64,000 bases of DNA from contig NZ_JAKFFS010000004.1 in assembly GCF_021502725.1 (NCBI RefSeq), positions 1 to 64,000 of the forward strand. Direction: 5' to 3'. Each line of letters starts with the position of its first letter. Position 1 is the first letter of the stretch. Source of the stretch: Dyadobacter sp. CY345. Its GTDB lineage: Bacteria > Bacteroidota > Bacteroidia > Cytophagales > Spirosomataceae. Below are positions 7,941 to 15,498 of the stretch, in pieces. The position numbers and the translations under genes are program-made. The notes below the pieces were generated by a model, which saw only the letters and a program-made list of their open reading frames with translations, was not told the DNA's origin and ran no database searches.

Positions 7941-9235
7941 TGGAAGAGATTCAGGATGATATAGACCTTAGAAGCGAAGCTGTCCGTGATTTTATGGATC
8001 AGCCTCCCAAATGGCTTATCCGATGGGGAACAATGTCATTATGTTTTGTTTTAATGGTGGCTTTTGCTGTTAGCTGGCTAATTCATTACCCCACGATTGT
8101 TCGTGCTGATTTTCGTCTTATTTCGAGTAATCTGCCAAAGCCGGTAGTACTTAAAACAGATGGACGCATAGAAGCATTATTTGTAAAGGAAAATCAAAGG
8201 GTGAAAGCGGGAGACATACTGGCTTATGTGGAAAGTACTTCCAGACATCAGGAAATACTTGCTTTGGAAAAAGAATTAAACAATATAAGGAATGTTATTG
8301 AACAGCATCGTTTTTCACAACTCGGCACTATAAAGCTAAATAACTTCGAACATTTAGGAGAAGTCCAAACTCCATATCAGAATTTTCAACAAGTGTATGT
8401 CCAGGTCAGAATGTTGTATGCAGACCGGTTTTATGACAGAAAGAAAAAGTTATTGATGAGCGATATCAACAGGGCTGAATTAATGGATCAACAACTTAAT
8501 GAACAGCGAAGTATTTATACACGTGATTCAGAGTTGGCCGATCAGGAATATAAAATCAGTAAAAAACTTCATGCAGGGAAAGTTATACCGGATATTGAAA
8601 TTTACAGGGAGGAAAGTAAAGTGTTGGCCAAATTACTTCCTGCTAAAAATATAGAAACATTGCGTATTACAAATGACAATCAGAAGAATACTAAAATAAA
8701 CGATTTGTTAGAGCTGGATCGCACTGTTGAGGAGCAAACTGAAAATTTTGGACAGGCACTTAATACACTCAGAAGTGCTATCGAATCATGGAAATCCCGC
8801 TATTTGCTTGTTGCGCCACAGGCGGGAAACGTATTTTTTTCCACAACCTTACAAGAGAAACAATCTCTAAAAGCAGGAGTGGAAGTTATGTATATTGGTA
8901 GCGGAACAAGTCAGTATATGGGAGAAATTCGTATTCCGCAAATTAATTCGGGCAAGGTAAATATTGGTCAACGGGTGCTTGTAAAATTTCAAGGTTATCC
9001 GTTTGAGGAATATGGAGCCGTGGAAGGAAATGTGACTTCGATTGCGAAAGTTCCGTCTGAGGATAACACGTATTTTCTCGCAACAGTATCTTTGCCTGAT
9101 GGCCTTAGGACAAATTTTAATAAATCGCTGGTTTATAAAACCGGAATGGCGGCATCAGCAGAAATAGTAACGGAGGATTTGAGACTTATTGAACGATTAT
9201 TTTATCAAATCAGAAGAATTCTGCTAACGCGCTAA
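7940..9235 (+). CDS. HlyD-family membrane-fusion (adaptor) protein
   Basis: 431 residues. A single transmembrane helix at about 30-52 (WGTMSLCFVLMVAFAVSWLI), a split biotinyl-lipoyl-like domain (KTDGRIEALFVKENQRVKAGDILAYVES and the later LVAPQAGNVFF), a long coiled-coil hairpin between about 110 and 290, and a beta-barrel region ending near a basic C-terminus. This is the periplasmic adaptor of type-1-like exporters and pairs with the preceding ABC transporter, with which it overlaps by one base. No TolC-like outer-membrane protein is in the operon, so a housekeeping one must be used if export goes through the outer membrane. It is the last gene; dxs follows convergently 8 nt later. Confidence 0.9.
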   Translation: MEEIQDDIDLRSEAVRDFMDQPPKWLIRWGTMSLCFVLMVAFAVSWLIHYPTIVRADFRLISSNLPKPVVLKTDGRIEALFVKENQRVKAGDILAYVESTSRHQEILALEKELNNIRNVIEQHRFSQLGTIKLNNFEHLGEVQTPYQNFQQVYVQVRMLYADRFYDRKKKLLMSDINRAELMDQQLNEQRSIYTRDSELADQEYKISKKLHAGKVIPDIEIYREESKVLAKLLPAKNIETLRITNDNQKNTKINDLLELDRTVEEQTENFGQALNTLRSAIESWKSRYLLVAPQAGNVFFSTTLQEKQSLKAGVEVMYIGSGTSQYMGEIRIPQINSGKVNIGQRVLVKFQGYPFEEYGAVEGNVTSIAKVPSEDNTYFLATVSLPDGLRTNFNKSLVYKTGMAASAEIVTEDLRLIERLFYQIRRILLTR

Positions 9236-9243
9236 AGAACAAA

Positions 9244-11178
9244 TTAGAAGTCCATAGGTAAAGAAGCATGCATAAGTTCACGAACTGCTCCAACAATCCC
9301 ATCCTTATCAAAACCACACTCACGGTGCAATTCATCAGGCTCGCCATGTTCAACTAATGCATCTGGAATACCAAGTCGTTTTACACGCGAATTGTATCCA
9401 TGATCCACCATAAATTCGAGCACAGCACTGCCAAAGCCACCTTGAAGGCAACCATCCTCTATTGTGATAATCCTGTCGAACTTGCTGAAAATCTCATGAA
9501 GCATACTTTCGTCAAGTGGTTTGACAAAACGCATGTCGTAATGCGCTGCACTGATTCCTTCCTTAACAAGCATTTCGCAGGCATCGACAGCATAATTTCC
9601 AACAGGGCCTAATGTTAAAATGGCAATATCTGAGCCGTCCTTAATTTTTCTTCCTTTTCCTATCTTAACTTCTTCAAAAGGAGTTTGCCATTGCGGCATT
9701 ACGCCGTTTCCACGCGGATACCGAATTGTGAATGCTTTTGTTCCCTTCTGAATTTTATCAAGTTGGGCAGTATACATCAAATTCCGCAGCTCTTGTTCGT
9801 TCATCGGAGAAGAAACAATCATGTTAGGCACGCATCGCATAAATGCAATATCATAAACCCCATGGTGCGTCGGCCCGTCAGCGCCCACCAATCCGGCTCT
9901 GTCGAGGCAGAAAATTACCGGAAGTTCCTGCATACACACATCATGAACAACCTGATCATATCCGCGCTGCATGAAAGTGGAATAAATATTACAGTAAACG
10001 ACTTCACCACGCGTAGCCATTCCGGCCGAAAAAGTTACTGCATGCTGTTCAGCAATACCTACATCGAAAGCTCTGTCCGGCATTGCTTTCATCATGATAT
10101 TCATAGAAGATCCTGACGGCATCGCCGGCGTTACGCCAACAATTTTCGGATTGCTTTCGGCTAATTCTAATAATGTATTCCCAAAGACATCCTGATATTT
10201 TGGAGCCTGTGGAACGTCGTAAATTTTCTTCTTTATCTCCCCGGTTATTTTATCAAAAACACCTGGCGCATGCCATTTTGTTTGATCTTTCTCTGCCGGT
10301 CCGTAACCTTTTCCTTTCACTGTTAGACAATGAAGGATTTTTGGACCGGGAATACTTTTAAGATCGTTTAGAACTTCTGTTAAATGGCCAATATCATTTC
10401 CGTCAATGGGGCCGAAGTAACGCAAACCCAAGGATTCAAACAGATTACTCTGACGAAGTATTGCCGTTTTCATCACAGTTTCTACTTTCGATACAACCTC
10501 TTGTGCGCTCTTTCCAAAATTGCTCATTTTTCCGAGCATATTCCAAACCTCATCTCTGAATTTGTTATACGTCTTGGAAGTCGTGATATCCGTTAGATAT
10601 TCTTTTAAAGCGCCGACGTTCGGATCGATCGCCATGCAGTTGTCATTCAGGATAATCAACAGATTCGAATCAATCGACCCCGCATGATTTAGCCCTTCAA
10701 ACGCCATCCCGGCCGTCATAGCACCGTCGCCGATTATAGCGATGTGTTGTCTGTCATGATGATTTTGAAGTGCAGAAGCAACAGCCATTCCAAGTGCTGA
10801 CGATATTGACGTTGACGAGTGTCCTACACCAAATGCGTCATAAACACTTTCCTTCCTTTTTGGAAAACCGGAAATTCCCCCATAAGTGCGGTTAGAATGA
10901 AAATTATCCCGTCGTCCGGTTAAGATTTTATGGCCATAAGCCTGATGCCCCACGTCCCAAACCAGTTGGTCGTCCGGCGTATTGAATACATAATGAAGTG
11001 CTACTGATAATTCTACAACACCTAAACTGGCGCCAAAATGACCTCCGTATACAGAAACGTTATCTATAATAAACTGACGTAATTCATTACAAACTTGTGG
11101 AAGTTGAGTACGGTCCAGCTTTCTTAAATCCTCGGGAGAATCAATCTTAGCAAGTAGTTTTCCTGGTGTTATAAGCAT
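9244..11178 (-). CDS. dxs: 1-deoxy-D-xylulose-5-phosphate synthase
   Basis: 644 residues, full length. It condenses pyruvate with glyceraldehyde 3-phosphate, the first step of the MEP isoprenoid pathway. The thiamine-diphosphate site is complete: HQAYGHKILTGR, GDGAMTAGMAFEGLNHAG and ILNDNCMAI. The central transketolase domain shows FDVGIAEQHAVTFSAGMA and DRAGLVGADGPTHHG, and the C-terminal domain IEDGCLQGGFG. The reductoisomerase dxr is also in this window (42402). It follows two rhomboid genes on the same strand with an 89-nt gap. Confidence 0.97.
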   Translation of the reverse strand: MLITPGKLLAKIDSPEDLRKLDRTQLPQVCNELRQFIIDNVSVYGGHFGASLGVVELSVALHYVFNTPDDQLVWDVGHQAYGHKILTGRRDNFHSNRTYGGISGFPKRKESVYDAFGVGHSSTSISSALGMAVASALQNHHDRQHIAIIGDGAMTAGMAFEGLNHAGSIDSNLLIILNDNCMAIDPNVGALKEYLTDITTSKTYNKFRDEVWNMLGKMSNFGKSAQEVVSKVETVMKTAILRQSNLFESLGLRYFGPIDGNDIGHLTEVLNDLKSIPGPKILHCLTVKGKGYGPAEKDQTKWHAPGVFDKITGEIKKKIYDVPQAPKYQDVFGNTLLELAESNPKIVGVTPAMPSGSSMNIMMKAMPDRAFDVGIAEQHAVTFSAGMATRGEVVYCNIYSTFMQRGYDQVVHDVCMQELPVIFCLDRAGLVGADGPTHHGVYDIAFMRCVPNMIVSSPMNEQELRNLMYTAQLDKIQKGTKAFTIRYPRGNGVMPQWQTPFEEVKIGKGRKIKDGSDIAILTLGPVGNYAVDACEMLVKEGISAAHYDMRFVKPLDESMLHEIFSKFDRIITIEDGCLQGGFGSAVLEFMVDHGYNSRVKRLGIPDALVEHGEPDELHRECGFDKDGIVGAVRELMHASLPMDF

Positions 11179-11267
11179 ATAGAAAGCTATTGAAAATCAG
11201 ATATTGGTAATTGATCTTAACTTAGTAAGATGCGCAAAATTAAGCAAATACATGATGCGTATTACTT

Positions 11268-12185
11268 TTATTTTTGCTGGCTCGCTTTGAACAGCTTTTG
11301 CTTCTCTTCTTTGGTAAGACTTTCGTATCCGGATTTTGAAATTTTATCAAGAATTGTGTCAATTTCATTCTGATCAGGCATTTCTATCGTGGATGCAGAA
11401 GTGGAGGAAGAATACACGCTGGTGCTTCTGTAAACCTGTTTTTCGCGATATGTTACCTGCATCGAAGGACGTCTTCTGAAAAGTCCTGACCAACCATTCA
11501 TAATTGCGTAAATAGGTTTGCCGAGGTCAGTACCATTTTGTAATAATTTGATAAAAATGTACCCAACAAGTGCTCCTCCCAAATGCGCTAAATTACCGCC
11601 TGCATTAGGCCCTACCGTTTGTGCTAGAGACAAAATGATATAAAAAAGTGCAATGAACTTGATCCGTATCGGCCCTAAGAAGATCAGATTGAAGGTATAA
11701 TTCGGTAAGAGGGTTGAAGCCCCGACAGCAACTGAAAATGCAGCTGCGGATGCGCCCATCATCATGGAAGTTTCTACCTGTGCCTGAAAAAATGGCAGCA
11801 GATTATAAATCAGCATGTAAATGGCTCCCCCGGCGATACCGCCAAGAAAATAAAGTGCAACAACACGTTTGGCACCCAAATACTCGTCTATTAGTTTTCC
11901 AAACCAATAGAAAAACAGCATGTTAAACAGGATATGAAATATATCCTCATGCGTGAAGAAATAGGTTATCAGCGTCCATGGCTTTCGCAGAAACTCATGC
12001 GGAGAAGCTGGAAGTTGTAAATTATCTGTGATCCAGTAATAAATATTGGATGACTGACTAAGTGTAAAGACGATTTTTACCAATAACAATACCAGAAAAA
12101 CGGCGGTATTAATTAAAATAATTTTTACGAGCGAATTTTCCGATTTCTCAAATTCTCTCTTTATGTCGTCAACAATATTGCTCAT
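11268..12185 (-). CDS. rhomboid-family intramembrane serine protease with C-terminal tail
   Basis: 305 residues. Six hydrophobic segments between residues 20 and 225. HILFNMLFFYWFG (L1/TM2 region), MMGASAAAFSVAVGA (Ser loop) and NLAHLGGALVGY (catalytic His) mark a rhomboid. The usual GxSG reads GASA, so the serine is kept but the second glycine is alanine. The last 70 residues are soluble, rich in Ser/Thr and end in a short helical motif (KISKSGYESLTKEEKQKLF) that is common behind Bacteroidota rhomboids. It starts 9 nt after the next gene, a second rhomboid. Substrates are unknown. Confidence 0.88.
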   Translation of the reverse strand: MSNIVDDIKREFEKSENSLVKIILINTAVFLVLLLVKIVFTLSQSSNIYYWITDNLQLPASPHEFLRKPWTLITYFFTHEDIFHILFNMLFFYWFGKLIDEYLGAKRVVALYFLGGIAGGAIYMLIYNLLPFFQAQVETSMMMGASAAAFSVAVGASTLLPNYTFNLIFLGPIRIKFIALFYIILSLAQTVGPNAGGNLAHLGGALVGYIFIKLLQNGTDLGKPIYAIMNGWSGLFRRRPSMQVTYREKQVYRSTSVYSSSTSASTIEMPDQNEIDTILDKISKSGYESLTKEEKQKLFKASQQK

Positions 12186-12194
12186 CGTCTTCTT

Positions 12195-12980
12195 TCAATA
12201 AAAATTTTGTTTCTGTGTGCCCCAATAACGCAACAATATGTAAGCAAATAGCATTCCTCCAACGTGCGCAAAATGAGCGACATTGTCGGATTGTGTATTT
12301 TGTATACCTGAATACAACTCATATAAACCGTAAAACGTGACAAAATATTTTGCCTTGATCGGAAACGGTATAAAAAGCATGAACAATTCTGTGTTTGGGA
12401 ACAATAACCCAAACGCCATCAAAATCCCGAAAACTGCCCCGGATGCGCCAACCATCGGGGTATTGATACTCGCCTGATAAACGCTTTTTACGGCGTTAAT
12501 ACTATTTTGAATATACGAAGGATTGGTAGGATTTTCTTCAAAAGCATTAAAAAAATCAAGATTAGCCTGATAAAATCCTTTTGCATGGTGGCTCATGAAG
12601 TCAACAAGCCCGTCCGGCGTAGGATATTGTACATAAACCTCCACAGCTTTAAGGAGTTGCGTATTTTCATAATATCCGATTGCCGAGAAAAGTACGCCTG
12701 CTCCAATCCCTGTAACGAAGTAAAATATTAAAAAACGCTTAGGTCCCCACATTCTTTCCAGTAACGGCCCGAACATAAATAAACCAAACATATTACTAAA
12801 CAAATGACCAAACCCGCCATGCAAAAACATGTAAGAGACAAACTGATAAGGCATGAAAGAAGGAGACAATACAGGCATTAACGCAAACCTTGCGGAGAGA
12901 GGCAATATATATACATCAACAATGAAAAATAAGACATTCAGTATCAGTAGATTTTTAACAGTCGGCGTGATTTGTAACAT
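12195..12980 (-). CDS. rhomboid-family intramembrane serine protease
   Basis: 261 residues, nearly all membrane-embedded. The family motifs are canonical: HGGFGHLFSNMFGLFMFG, GASGAVFGILMAFG with the nucleophile serine, and HFAHVGGMLFAY with the catalytic histidine. A loop of about 60 polar residues separates two of the helices (about 105-165). It lies between mutL (58 nt upstream) and the second rhomboid (9 nt downstream) on one strand, so the four genes mutL, two rhomboids and dxs may be one transcript. The two rhomboids are different enough not to be a recent duplication. Confidence 0.9.
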   Translation of the reverse strand: MLQITPTVKNLLILNVLFFIVDVYILPLSARFALMPVLSPSFMPYQFVSYMFLHGGFGHLFSNMFGLFMFGPLLERMWGPKRFLIFYFVTGIGAGVLFSAIGYYENTQLLKAVEVYVQYPTPDGLVDFMSHHAKGFYQANLDFFNAFEENPTNPSYIQNSINAVKSVYQASINTPMVGASGAVFGILMAFGLLFPNTELFMLFIPFPIKAKYFVTFYGLYELYSGIQNTQSDNVAHFAHVGGMLFAYILLRYWGTQKQNFY

Positions 12981-13038
12981 TCTAATTCAAAATCAAAAGT
13001 TTGTATTCTATAACTATTTCAGGCTGGTTTTCGTTTCC

Positions 13039-14928
13039 TTATCCCTTAAAGATACTGCTTAACTTATCCATCGTTAATAAAACAATAATCGCCTCACCGC
13101 TTGGCGTCCTGTTCGGATCGGTTGAGGCAAACAGTTGATCAATTAGTGTATGAATTTCAAGAAACGAAAGTTTTACTGCGTAACGTACAGAAAACCTGCG
13201 CGCCAAAGATCTGGATAAGCTTTCCGGCTTGTTTAATTTCAAGTCTGAATAACTTTGTTTTAGCTGTTCAACCAGTTCTTCAAAAAGATCCTGTTCACTT
13301 TCTTCCGGCAGATCCGCAGGAATTCCACGGATAATTAATTCGTTATTGCCAAATTCGTCAAATTCAAAACCCAGACTTCTGATCTCTTTTTTTGTCTCAT
13401 TTACCAGTTGCATATCCGAATGTGTAAGACGAATAGTTTTCGGAAACAAAAGCTGCTGACACGCGCCATTACGGTTCGTAAGCATTTTACGATATCGTTC
13501 ATACAAGATACGTTCATAAGCTGCTTTTTGATCGATCAGCATGATCCCGTCCTTAACCTGCGAAAGAATATAGCGGTTATGTAACTGGAAAAGTACCGCA
13601 TCACTTTCCGGTGCTGAAATAACTTCCGAAGCCATGCGGTTTACTTTGCTCGCGATGGTCATTGGTTGCTCTTCGTATGAAGTCGGGCGGGAAACTGTCG
13701 TGGAATTCATTTCAAAAGCGGCCAGCTCCCGGCTTCTGTCATCGGTATTTTGCAAACCTTCAAATAATTTATTCCAGTTTGTAAGGTTTGTTTTGGAGGG
13801 TCCATTTTCGGCATGACGGGATTGTGCTGCCCAGTCCGGCATAACGGTGCGCGGAATATTATCATGATTCTGATCCGAAGGTGAGGGATTCAGGAAGTTT
13901 ATATTATCCTCAAAATCAATAGATTGTGAAAGATTATAAACCCCAACGGCTTTTTTCACAGCAGCCATGATAATCGCATATACCGACCTTTCATCGTCGA
14001 ATTTAATTTCCGTTTTTGTCGGGTGAATATTGATATCAATATGAGACGGATCAATCTCTATAAACAAAACATAAAAGGGATGGCTACCATCAGGAATCGT
14101 GCCGTCAAAAGCACTGGTTACCGCGTGGTGCATATAATTATGCTTGATATACCTGTCGTTTACAAAAAAGAATTGTTCACCTCTCGTTTTTCTTGCAAAC
14201 TCAGGTTTTCCAATATAGCCCCGAACACTGATATATGAGGTATCTTCCTGGCAAAATGCAAGCTGCTCTCTGTAAGCGCGGCCGTAAATATCAATAATCC
14301 GGCGAACCAGCTTGCCCGGGGCCAGGTTAAAAACTTCAGTATCGTTATGGTGTAATGTAAATCCGACTTCCGGATGTGCCAGCGCGATCCTTTGAAATTC
14401 ATCCAGGATATGGCGCATTTCCACCGAATTTGATTTCAGAAAATTGCGTCTTGCCGGAACATTATAAAAAAGATTTTTTACTGAAAAGCTTGTACCGGGA
14501 ATGCAGGCAGCAGCTTCCTGTGTTTTTATTTCTGAACCTTCAATTCTTATCAGTGTGCCAAGTTCGTTATCTGCTTGTCTGGTACGAAGTTCAACCTGTG
14601 CGATGGCAGCAATGGATGCCAAAGCTTCACCCCGGAAACCCATCGTGCGGATACGAAATAAATCCTCAGACTGGCGGATTTTAGATGTGGCGTGGCGTTC
14701 AAATGACATTCTTGCGTCAGTTTCTGACATACCAATCCCGTCATCAATAATTTGTATTAATGTTCTGCCGGCTTCACGTAAAATGACCTGAATGTTACCA
14801 GCTTTTGCATCTATGGCATTTTCCAGAAGTTCTTTCACAACCGATGCAGGTCGCTGAACCACTTCTCCGGCGGCGATCTGATTGGCTATGGAATCGGGTA
14901 ATAATTGAATGATGTCGGAAGACGCCAT
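13039..14928 (-). CDS. mutL: DNA mismatch repair protein MutL
   Basis: 629 residues, normal length. The N-terminal GHKL ATPase is complete: ENAIDAKAG, IDDGIGM, RHATSKI and GFRGEALASI. Residues about 215-330 are the transducer domain (FVNDRYI, HPTKTEIKF), followed by a poorly conserved linker, and residues about 430-629 the dimerisation domain. I see no DQHAxxE(x)4E endonuclease motif; the equivalent stretch reads LIDQKAAYERILYE, close to but not identical with it. MutL couples MutS mismatch recognition to excision. It heads a minus-strand run with the two rhomboids. Confidence 0.96.
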   Translation of the reverse strand: MASSDIIQLLPDSIANQIAAGEVVQRPASVVKELLENAIDAKAGNIQVILREAGRTLIQIIDDGIGMSETDARMSFERHATSKIRQSEDLFRIRTMGFRGEALASIAAIAQVELRTRQADNELGTLIRIEGSEIKTQEAAACIPGTSFSVKNLFYNVPARRNFLKSNSVEMRHILDEFQRIALAHPEVGFTLHHNDTEVFNLAPGKLVRRIIDIYGRAYREQLAFCQEDTSYISVRGYIGKPEFARKTRGEQFFFVNDRYIKHNYMHHAVTSAFDGTIPDGSHPFYVLFIEIDPSHIDINIHPTKTEIKFDDERSVYAIIMAAVKKAVGVYNLSQSIDFEDNINFLNPSPSDQNHDNIPRTVMPDWAAQSRHAENGPSKTNLTNWNKLFEGLQNTDDRSRELAAFEMNSTTVSRPTSYEEQPMTIASKVNRMASEVISAPESDAVLFQLHNRYILSQVKDGIMLIDQKAAYERILYERYRKMLTNRNGACQQLLFPKTIRLTHSDMQLVNETKKEIRSLGFEFDEFGNNELIIRGIPADLPEESEQDLFEELVEQLKQSYSDLKLNKPESLSRSLARRFSVRYAVKLSFLEIHTLIDQLFASTDPNRTPSGEAIIVLLTMDKLSSIFKG

Positions 14929-15171
14929 GTTTTTACTGTGTAGGTTTTGCTTTACTATAACAAATTAACAAATTTTTTTCTAAAAGAGGCGGTATTTTGA
15001 AAGGTAGGTATGCGTGTAGCGTTACTTTGTGTGTAAATTGAATCGAAATAATTACATATTTTATTGAAATGTTTAATATTAATAAAACGTTTTAAATAAA
15101 ATTTGCGTTGATCATAAACAAAAAATAATTAATTTGTGATTCCGAAAGTTAACCGTGAATAACCCCATTCT

Positions 15172-15336
15172 ATGAAAGCACCAGTTTTAAAGAAGTTCAA
15201 TTTCACGATGGCGCTCCAGTGGCTCATCTTTTTGCCGGTTATCCTGCCTCTTTGCATTATTTTCGGAGCAGTGCAGGGAATACTGAACATGGTTGAGAAA
15301 ATGGCTCAACGCATGTGGATTGATATGGAACTCTAA
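15172..15336 (+). CDS. small single-pass membrane protein (54 aa)
   Basis: ATG at 15172 opens a 54-codon frame with a plausible protein: a basic N-terminus (MKAPVLKKFNFTMALQW), one hydrophobic helix (LIFLPVILPLCIIFGAVQGIL) and an amphipathic tail ending in WIDMEL. I do not recognise the family. It stands alone, divergent from mutL, with a 240-nt AT-rich leader and a strong terminator about 100 nt downstream, which fits an independent small gene. Confidence 0.6.
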   Translation: MKAPVLKKFNFTMALQWLIFLPVILPLCIIFGAVQGILNMVEKMAQRMWIDMEL

Positions 15337-15439
15337 TGAGTTCAAGACTAATTTGCAACCTGTACTGATGGTCAATTAGTATGGAATTCACTACGCACAA
15401 CTATTACAGGATATATATTCAAGTTTTCAGATACTAACA

Positions 15440-15483
15440 AAAATGAAAAGAGCTGTAAAATTTTTTACAGCTCTTTTCATTTT
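15440..15483. terminator. strong bidirectional terminator
   Basis: AAAATGAAAAGAGCTGTAAA (15440-15459) and its complement TTTACAGCTCTTTTCATTTT (about 15464-15483) form a 20-bp perfect stem with a short A/T loop. It sits between the small membrane protein (plus) and the nagB-like gene (minus, ending 15499) and can end both transcripts. Confidence 0.85.
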
Positions 15484-15498
15484 AAGTCATTTCACGAA

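Noticed and set aside
14160..14791. Several open frames antisense to mutL
   Set aside because: They are shadows of the strongly conserved mutL frame; no independent features.
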